This document shows, piece after piece, positions 23,380 to 29,008 of a stretch of 29,008 nucleotides of DNA (position 1 is the stretch's first letter; each line of letters starts with the position of its first letter). The notes beneath the pieces are model-generated. The model made no database searches, had not been told where the DNA came from, and worked only from the letters and a program-made list of their open reading frames with translations. The translations under genes were made by a program, and so were the position numbers. This DNA comes from JAFAHD01 sp035654355 (lineage in GTDB: Bacteria; Vulcanimicrobiota; Vulcanimicrobiia; Eremiobacterales; Eremiobacteraceae). The stretch is taken from positions 1 through 29,008 of the forward strand of contig DASRXC010000003.1 of assembly GCA_035654355.1 (NCBI GenBank), given 5' to 3'.

Positions 23380-24186
23380 ATGCCAAAGGTCGACAAGCAA
23401 TTCTACGCCGACAACGTCGCGTACGCGCAGGCGCTTGACGAGATCGCGCCCAGCCAATACGAGAAGTACGTTGACAGGCTCGCGCGGGCCTGTGGCGGCG
23501 GCCGCGTGCTCGACGCAGGTTGCGGCACGGGAACCGCTGTCCAGATGCTGGTGTCGCGCGGCTGCGACGCTTACGGCTGCGACGTCTCGCCGGAATTCGT
23601 GCGCCGCGCCGTCGAGCGCGCCGGCGACCGATTCTCGCTCGCGCATGACGACGGCACGCTGCCGTACGAAAGCGGTGCATTTGCTGCCGCCGGCTCGATC
23701 AACGCTCTCGAGCACACCGAACATCCCTCGATCTTCCTTGACGAGTTGTGCAGAATCGTGCGACCCGGCGGCACGCTCGTGCTGACGACTCCGAACATGC
23801 TGTCGCTGACCTGGCCGCGTCCCCGAGAGGGCGTCGATGACCCTTGGCGCATTCGTTGGATGAATCTCCGCTTGCTTGCGCGCCGTGCATTGCGCGCGCC
23901 GAGCCCCGGCCAAGAGTTCTTGACGGTCCCGTCCGCTCTCGGTATGGCGCACTACGAACCAGATCTTGATGCCATCTGCCTGACCAATTACTTTGACGTC
24001 CGCGGTGCGCTGCGCACGCGCGGCTTTCGTATCACATCATTCAGCGCCACGCAGATCGTGCATCCAGGCCTTGGGGGCCGCGTGCTCGATGGGCTGTTCG
24101 CGACACCGCTCGGCTGGATCGCGGGTGCGGTCTTTGTCGTTGCACGAAAGAGTATGAAGGCGGAGTCAGGCTCAGCCGAGCACTGA
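23380..24186 (+). CDS. Class I SAM-dependent methyltransferase
   Basis: A 268-residue methyltransferase with Methyltransf_11/UbiE-like signatures: VLDAGCGTGTAVQML (motif I), GCDVSPEFVRRAVERAG (motif II), DDGTLPYESGAFAAAGSIN with ALEHTEHP (motif III), and IVRPGGTLVLTTPN. The C-terminal half has a hydrophobic segment around residues 235-255 (LFATPLGWIAGAVFVVA) that may only be a membrane-associated helix. Substrate is unknown; a sugar, lipid or quinone intermediate would fit the glycan context. ATG 23380 is preferred for its AAGGA site; GTG 23359 would add 7 residues. It diverges from the fkbM-ugd module and its 3' end overlaps the convergent glycosyltransferase by 15 bp. Confidence 0.88.
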   Translation: MPKVDKQFYADNVAYAQALDEIAPSQYEKYVDRLARACGGGRVLDAGCGTGTAVQMLVSRGCDAYGCDVSPEFVRRAVERAGDRFSLAHDDGTLPYESGAFAAAGSINALEHTEHPSIFLDELCRIVRPGGTLVLTTPNMLSLTWPRPREGVDDPWRIRWMNLRLLARRALRAPSPGQEFLTVPSALGMAHYEPDLDAICLTNYFDVRGALRTRGFRITSFSATQIVHPGLGGRVLDGLFATPLGWIAGAVFVVARKSMKAESGSAEH

Positions 24187-25440
24187 TTCGTAGATCTCCG
24201 CGTAGCGCGTTCCGATCGCGTCCCAACTCAAATCTTGCTGCGCGCGGCGGCGTGCTGCCAGGCCGCAAGCGGTGCGCATCGGCGCGTCATCAGCAAATCG
24301 CTCGATTTGCGCGGCGAGCGCCTGCGCGTCGTCGAACGGCACGAGCGATCCGGTGACACCATCCTCGACGAGCTCGACCGCTCCTTCGGTTCGCGTCGAG
24401 ATGACGGGCAAGCCCGCCGCCATCGCTTCGATGACCGCGGCAGGAAGCGTCTCGATGTCGCTCATCGTGACGAAGAGGTCGGCGTTCGCGAGCAGCGCCG
24501 GTGTCTGATCGTGGTCGACGTAACCGGTCATGCGCACGGCTCCGTCCAAACGCAGCTCGCCGATCAGCGTTTCCAATCGCGCGCGCTCTGGTCCATCGCC
24601 CGCGATCGTTAAGGTGACATCTTTACCGCGCGCACGCACGCGCGCTATGGCCTGCACCGTCAGCTCGATCCGCTTGCGCGCGATGAGATATGAAAGGCAG
24701 ATAACGCGCAGCGGGGCGCCATTCGCCGACGGCTCGCGTGCCGGATACGCGTCGACTCGAGCGCCCGCGGGCACCACGTGGATCGGCGTCTCGACGCCGA
24801 GCGCGCGCACGTAGTCGCGTGCTCCGTTGGTAAGCGCGATTATCGCGTCAGCTTTGCGCAAGGTCGCGCGGCACAGCGCGCGCAACGGCGGCTCGAGCGG
24901 ACCGAATTGCAGTCCGGGCCGCGCGCTCGCGTCGCGTAAAGCTCGGGCCGAGGCGTCGTGCCGCGCTTGCGCATCCGCCCGAAAGCGGTAGCCCTCTTCC
25001 TCAACCGTGGCGTGTCCGAAGATCGGCTCTTGCAGCGGGCCGATAACGACGCGCGTTGATGCAGGCATTCCGAATGGCGTGCCGCGCCACAGGATCAGGG
25101 GATTGAACGTCCGCGCGCCCCATGGGAACACGTGGTGAAGCAGCGACGGCGCAGCGCGTCTGCAGACGCGTAACGCCGCGCGCGTATAACGCGCGACGAA
25201 CAACGCGCTCTCGCGCGGAAGATAGTAATTCGCGTCGCGGCCTTTGTCGACTTCGTGAACGCGCACGTTTGCGGGAAAGGAGCCGTTGCGCAAATCGCAA
25301 AGCACGGCGTCCACTGTGCCGAACCGTCGTGCGCCTTGTGAAACGATGTCGAACGCCCATTGGAGTTCGCTGCCGCCGACGTCACGACCGGTCACGTAGT
25401 GCGCGGGCGCGAACAGGACAGAACGGTCGCTCAGCGACAC
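24172..25440 (-). CDS. GT4-family glycosyltransferase
   Basis: A 422-residue GT-B-fold retaining glycosyltransferase. The N-terminal domain opens with VLFAPAHYVTGRDVGGSELQ. The C-terminal nucleotide-sugar-binding domain has VICLSYLIARKRIELTVQAI, TIAGDGPERARLETLI, and the E-X7-E motif in IETLPAAVIEAMAAGLPV, followed by STRTEGAVELVEDGVTG. The start is GTG 25440, supported by a strong AAGGAG 6 nt upstream; the longer open frame to 25569 lies antisense to the divergent membrane-protein gene. It likely builds part of the glycan whose nucleotide sugars are made next door. Its start region overlaps the likely start of that divergent gene by 42 bp. Confidence 0.9.
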   Translation of the reverse strand: MSLSDRSVLFAPAHYVTGRDVGGSELQWAFDIVSQGARRFGTVDAVLCDLRNGSFPANVRVHEVDKGRDANYYLPRESALFVARYTRAALRVCRRAAPSLLHHVFPWGARTFNPLILWRGTPFGMPASTRVVIGPLQEPIFGHATVEEEGYRFRADAQARHDASARALRDASARPGLQFGPLEPPLRALCRATLRKADAIIALTNGARDYVRALGVETPIHVVPAGARVDAYPAREPSANGAPLRVICLSYLIARKRIELTVQAIARVRARGKDVTLTIAGDGPERARLETLIGELRLDGAVRMTGYVDHDQTPALLANADLFVTMSDIETLPAAVIEAMAAGLPVISTRTEGAVELVEDGVTGSLVPFDDAQALAAQIERFADDAPMRTACGLAARRRAQQDLSWDAIGTRYAEIYESVLG

Positions 25441-27687
25441 GGCTGGCTCCTTGCGCCGTTCGCACTCGCCGTTTTTTTCGCGCTCACGACCGGCGCGCAC
25501 GGCATCCCCGCGCTGCGCCACGATTGGTTCTGGCCGCGCCAGTTCCAATGGCCTGACGTCTTCGCACAATCCGTCAGCGGCTGGCAGATGCAGGGCATCG
25601 GCGCGCCAAACCCGTTCGTCAACAACTATCTGCTCGCAGCCGCGGTCGTGCCCGCAGAGGCATTACTCGGAGCATACGGCGCGTTGCTTCTGTTCCTCTT
25701 CGCGGTCGCCTTCGCCATCGTGCTCGCGGCGCGCACGCTGGCTCTGCGTGCCGGCGCAAATGATGCGATCGCCATCGTTGCGGCGACATTTGCGCTCTAC
25801 AACCCGTGGACGTACACGCAGCTCATCGCAGGTCACGGCGCGATGCTCGTCGCGTATGCGGCGACGATGGCGCTTATCGCAGAGTCGCTGCGCACGCCCA
25901 CTCGTCCGGCACTCGCTGCCGGGGCGCTCGCGTTCACGCTGCCTCAGCTGCAGTTCTTCGTGCCTGCGCTCGCGATTGCGATATGGCTAACCCTTACGAA
26001 ACGCTGCTGGCTGCCGCTTGCGACGTGGATCGTAGCAGGAGCGCCGACGTTCGTCGGCGTGTTGGCAGCGCACCGCTCGCTCGCCGCTGTGCCGGTCACC
26101 GCCGCATGGGAGCAGACGCAATCGCTGCGGCCTCTAAAAGCGCTGCTCCTGTCTGGATACTTCGCCCGCTACGCTGACGGCCACGATCACATCGGCGCGT
26201 ATGCTGTCGCGTTGATCGTCCTCGTCGCTATTGCCGGCGTTGTTGCCGGGCGCACGCGCCTGACGGTCGCAGCGCTGGTGTGCACGGCGATCGTATTACT
26301 CGTCGCAATGGGCGCGTATGGGCCGCTCGGCGCGTTCATCGGCGCGCTGGTCGAGCGCGTGCCCGCAGCCGGCCTGTATCGTGAGCTGTACGATCTCATT
26401 GGGTACGTCGTTATCGGCTACACGATTCTCGCGGTTGCCGGCGCGCTGCGCGGGCGCGCGCTATTCGCAGCCTTCGCGGCCGCGACTGCAGCGCTTCTGA
26501 TTCTGTGGGTACACCACTCGCCCACCGCATTCTGGGCGGACTATCGTGCGCTGCCCCAAATCGCGATCGATGCGCAGCAGCAAACGCGCATCGCACTTAT
26601 GCCGCCGTTTCAACCGTTAAGTTACCACGGTTCCTACTCGGGCCTTGATCCCGACGCGTATCCACGGGCGAACGATGTCTCGACGCTCAATGAAGCAGTG
26701 CCGGCGTGGCCGGGAGACGCAGCGCTTGCGCGCTTTGCGATACTCGGCCGCACGGAAGACCTCGCTTCGCTTTCGGTATCCGAAATCGTCACGCGACCCT
26801 GGTACGCGATGACGGTACGGGAGTTCAACGAGCAGATCGCAGTGCCGCTCGCAGCCTCGGCCCAAGCGCCGGCCGCCGGCGCGCAGTACGCAACAGCATT
26901 GCACATCACGCCGGTGCCCATACTCAGCCTCGTGCGGGTTCCACCGCTCGTGTCGATCGGCGATCGTATCGGGGCGGCTGCTCGTTTCTTCGGCGATGCC
27001 GGCTACCCGCGACCGCAGCTCGTCAACGCACCACGCACGTACGTGCACGCTTCCGAGGGCTGGGTCGACGTGCGTCTTGCCTATGCTGTGCAACCGGAGT
27101 TGGCGCAGCCGTTCGGCGGCGCGTTGACGACGCAGAGCGCAGCGCCTCTCACGTTGCCTGGCGGGCCGCAGCTGCTCGTGAACATACATGGAGAGCTGCG
27201 TTCGGTTGATGGCAGATCCTTGACGCATACCACGAACGGCTATCACTGGATCTCACTGCCCGAAGGGGTTCGCGCCGTCACGTGTCTTGGCGAATGTGCG
27301 ATCGCGCTGCAAGGCAGCGTCCCTGCGGGTTTCGCAGAAAATGCCCGGCTGCCGTCCGCGACGCCGTTGGATTTCCAACAACGCGCGCCTTTTCTGGTCC
27401 AAGCGACGCTGCCGCCAGGACCGAGGCTGGCATTGCGCTATAACGTCCGCTTCGACGAGCAATGGATCTGCGCGGGCTGTCCGGTAGGTACCATTCACAC
27501 CGCTCTGGATGAAACCGTAAACGGATGGCTGCTACCGTCGCGCTCGGCACCGCTCGCGATACATCTGATCGAACCCGTAGCGCTCGTTCAGGCCTTCGTG
27601 CAAGCGATCTCGCTCGCGTGGATCATCGCCGTGCTTGGTTTCGCCATACGCGAGGTTCGGGCATCAACGCAGCGACCAGCAGTGTAA
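25399..27687 (+). CDS. Large polytopic membrane protein, GT-C/YfhO/AftD-like
   Basis: A 762-residue inner-membrane protein. Residues about 15-380 contain around ten hydrophobic segments (for example LLAPFALAVFFALTTGA and VALIVLVAIAGVVAGR), and residues about 385-725 form a soluble region expected outside the cytoplasm. One C-terminal membrane segment follows (VQAFVQAISLAWIIAVLGFA). The layout, with an early extracytoplasmic loop (HDWFWPRQFQWPDVFAQS), resembles GT-C lipid-sugar glycosyltransferases of the YfhO and AftD (DUF3367) type, which use polyprenyl-phosphate sugars. I do not see a clear catalytic DxD. GTG 25399 or TTG 25360 is the start; no ribosome site distinguishes them and GTG is favoured. 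The 3' end overlaps the convergent 57-residue gene by 65 bp. Confidence 0.7.
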   Translation: MRGREQDRTVAQRHGWLLAPFALAVFFALTTGAHGIPALRHDWFWPRQFQWPDVFAQSVSGWQMQGIGAPNPFVNNYLLAAAVVPAEALLGAYGALLLFLFAVAFAIVLAARTLALRAGANDAIAIVAATFALYNPWTYTQLIAGHGAMLVAYAATMALIAESLRTPTRPALAAGALAFTLPQLQFFVPALAIAIWLTLTKRCWLPLATWIVAGAPTFVGVLAAHRSLAAVPVTAAWEQTQSLRPLKALLLSGYFARYADGHDHIGAYAVALIVLVAIAGVVAGRTRLTVAALVCTAIVLLVAMGAYGPLGAFIGALVERVPAAGLYRELYDLIGYVVIGYTILAVAGALRGRALFAAFAAATAALLILWVHHSPTAFWADYRALPQIAIDAQQQTRIALMPPFQPLSYHGSYSGLDPDAYPRANDVSTLNEAVPAWPGDAALARFAILGRTEDLASLSVSEIVTRPWYAMTVREFNEQIAVPLAASAQAPAAGAQYATALHITPVPILSLVRVPPLVSIGDRIGAAARFFGDAGYPRPQLVNAPRTYVHASEGWVDVRLAYAVQPELAQPFGGALTTQSAAPLTLPGGPQLLVNIHGELRSVDGRSLTHTTNGYHWISLPEGVRAVTCLGECAIALQGSVPAGFAENARLPSATPLDFQQRAPFLVQATLPPGPRLALRYNVRFDEQWICAGCPVGTIHTALDETVNGWLLPSRSAPLAIHLIEPVALVQAFVQAISLAWIIAVLGFAIREVRASTQRPAV

Positions 27688-27796
27688 AGAACGTGAGGTC
27701 GCCGAACAGTTCGGCGGCGGTCTCATTGTCGATAAGATGCAATACGATCGCGACTGAGAGGGAAGCTGCCGCTAGTGCCGCGAGCAGCTGCCTCAT
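27623..27796 (-). CDS. Small two-helix membrane protein (57 residues)
   Basis: The ATG at 27796 forms an ATGA overlap with the upstream gene's stop. From it runs a 57-residue protein with two hydrophobic stretches, LLAALAAASLSVAIVLHLI and ELFGDLTFFTLLVAALM, and a short basic C-terminus (RVWRNQARR). The composition is far from random antisense sequence, which in this window is Arg-rich. It is probably translated with the preceding membrane protein and could be a small partner subunit. It overlaps the end of the opposite 762-residue gene by 65 bp. I do not recognise a family. A longer open frame starting at 27922 merely lies over the upstream gene. Confidence 0.65.
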   Translation of the reverse strand: MRQLLAALAAASLSVAIVLHLIDNETAAELFGDLTFFTLLVAALMPEPRVWRNQARR

Positions 27797-29008
27797 CGCG
27801 CACTCCGCGATAGCGCGATGAGGAGCACGATCGCGCCGGCCGCCAGCACGAGCTGCAAGAGCACCAGCACGTTGCAGGCAACGAACCAGCCCGGCCGCAT
27901 GACCAGCCAGGCATTGCGCCAACTGTCGACCTGGATGTGCGGCAGCGCGAGCACGCCGGACGCCGGCGAAAGCGCGAACCAGGTCGGATGGTACGCATCG
28001 CGCACCATCACTAGATGTGGGCCCTCTTTGTCGATGCGCGCTGCGTAGAAACCTCCGAAGTGTGCAGCGCTGACGATTTCAGATTCGCTCCCACCAGGAG
28101 GGCGTCCGGCGCCGAGGTTGGAGATGTCAGATGCGGTGCCGCTAATCGTCACCGTCGCTGGTCCTGATTGCAACGTGCGCACGAACACCGTTGATTGGCT
28201 TGCGGGCAGCGTGAAGTGATCTGATGCTGCACGCGCCGCGATCGTGACGTTGACCGGCTGCTCAGCGCGCGACGCGAGGATCAATGTTTCGAACGGCGCG
28301 AATTCGCCGCGCTCTTCGCCGCTGAAGCCCGTCACTTGCAGTGAATCGATCGTAAGAGCGGCGACGTCATCATTGTCGAGATGGATTCCAAGGATCTCGA
28401 AACATCCGCGTAGCGTCTCGGCGAGGTCCGCCTGCAAGCCGAGGTTGAAGCGCGCCAAACATCGATAGCGTGCGCGGTGCAACGTCGTGCCGATGATCCA
28501 ATCGGACGCGCGTCCCTGTATGCCAACCGGAGACTCGAGCAGCAGGCTCGCGCCGTTACGGACTGCGATGTGCGTGAGGATTCCCGGACCAGTTCGGAAG
28601 CCGCCACTCGTGGTGCGCGTGGTTTCTACCGGCCAGATACCGCTGAAGACGAGCTCGCCTTCGTACGGATCGAAAGCGCCGCCGCTGAACCGGCGCGGCG
28701 GTAAGAGCGGTTCGTACGACCCGAAGCGATGCGGGGCGCCTTCGACAATGATGTCGTTGTGGCCGGGCACCAGGCGCACGCCGGTGAAATGGACCCATTG
28801 CGGTGCGTCCCCGGCGGGCACCATCGCGGTCGCCGTGAGCCTGTTGTTGACGAACAGCGAATAGACTGACGCGGTTCGGGGGCGGACTCCGACGGACGCG
28901 TTACAACGTACTGCACCTGTGGATGGCACCGCGACCTCCGCGACGAGGCGGCTACCGGATAAATCTCGTCCGAGGAGCTGCGGTATCGGCAGACCACCCG
29001 CCGCGGCG
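27793..29008 (-). CDS. Large membrane-anchored protein, C-terminal part (AftD/YfhO-like), truncated by right edge
   Basis: The frame is open to the window edge with no stop, so the 405 residues seen here are the C-terminal part of a longer protein; a GTG at 28929 is internal, not a likely start. The visible part is a beta-rich extracytoplasmic region (SRLVAEVAVPSTGAVRCNAS onward) with repeated Ig- or lectin-like strands. Near the end it has MVRDAYHPTWFALSPASG and IQVDSWRNAWLVMRPG, a pattern like the C-terminal lobe of AftD/YfhO-type membrane glycosyltransferases. It ends in a single membrane helix (VLVLLQLVLAAGAIVLLIAL). If a polytopic N-terminus lies beyond the edge, it would be a second large GT-C-like protein beside the one at 25399. 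Translation continues into the 57-residue gene through ATGA. Confidence 0.6.
   Translation of the reverse strand, partial: AAAGGLPIPQLLGRDLSGSRLVAEVAVPSTGAVRCNASVGVRPRTASVYSLFVNNRLTATAMVPAGDAPQWVHFTGVRLVPGHNDIIVEGAPHRFGSYEPLLPPRRFSGGAFDPYEGELVFSGIWPVETTRTTSGGFRTGPGILTHIAVRNGASLLLESPVGIQGRASDWIIGTTLHRARYRCLARFNLGLQADLAETLRGCFEILGIHLDNDDVAALTIDSLQVTGFSGEERGEFAPFETLILASRAEQPVNVTIAARAASDHFTLPASQSTVFVRTLQSGPATVTISGTASDISNLGAGRPPGGSESEIVSAAHFGGFYAARIDKEGPHLVMVRDAYHPTWFALSPASGVLALPHIQVDSWRNAWLVMRPGWFVACNVLVLLQLVLAAGAIVLLIALSRSAR

Noticed and set aside
23330..23680. N-terminal extension of the second FkbM gene
   Set aside because: The added residues are Arg-rich, antisense to the divergent methyltransferase, and precede a good ATG at 23329.
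1..29008. tRNA, rRNA, insertion sequences, CRISPR, prophage or attachment sites
   Set aside because: None of the expected sequence patterns, repeats or genes were seen on either strand; every long interval is accounted for by protein-coding genes.

Overview
GC-rich, gene-dense bacterial chromosome segment with about 21 protein-coding genes, two of them cut by the window edges. I found no tRNA, rRNA, transposase or CRISPR, and no gene-free stretch longer than about 130 bases. The gene mix points to a deep-branching member of the Terrabacteria that has an outer membrane. Gram-positive-type gene orders (mfd / MazG fusion / rqcP, and whiA-gap-pgk-tpiA-gpmI) sit a few kilobases from an OstA/LptD-like outer-membrane barrel gene and envelope-glycan genes. 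Candidatus Eremiobacterota (WPS-2) is my best guess. It is an inference from gene content and was not tested by any search.

Layout. (1) Positions 1-8386, all minus strand, form one tightly packed run. In transcription order it holds a degenerate tetrapyrrole-methylase/MazG fusion, rqcP, a GT4 glycosyltransferase, whiA, gap, pgk, tpiA, gpmI and the start of a DUF885 protein that leaves the left edge. Most junctions are ATGA or GTGA overlaps. (2) Positions 8451-12903, minus strand, hold mfd followed by a parvulin-type lipoprotein chaperone, closed by a strong intrinsic terminator at 8451-8482. (3) A short divergent promoter region at 12904-13011 separates mfd from a plus-strand operon. (4) Positions 13012-19227, plus strand, encode a small secreted protein, phosphopentomutase (deoB), an undecaprenyl-phosphate sugar transferase, an O-antigen ligase/polymerase-like membrane protein, an OstA/LptD-like beta-barrel and a secreted protein with a starch-binding-like domain. 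All are head-to-tail with -7 to +4 bp spacing. (5) Positions 19224-23329, minus strand, encode a UDP-sugar module: an FkbM methyltransferase, UDP-glucose dehydrogenase, UDP-xylose synthase and a second FkbM methyltransferase. (6) Positions 23380-29008 hold a SAM methyltransferase, a GT4 glycosyltransferase, a 762-residue polytopic membrane protein, a 57-residue membrane protein and the C-terminal part of a large membrane-anchored protein that leaves the right edge.

Functionally the window joins core physiology (lower glycolysis, transcription-coupled repair, ribosome rescue, cell-division regulation) to an envelope-glycan locus. The glycan genes together could supply UDP-glucuronate and UDP-xylose, start a lipid-linked glycan, polymerise or ligate it, modify it by methylation, and possibly insert it through a dedicated outer-membrane barrel. 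That last step is the most interesting candidate for an undescribed system here.
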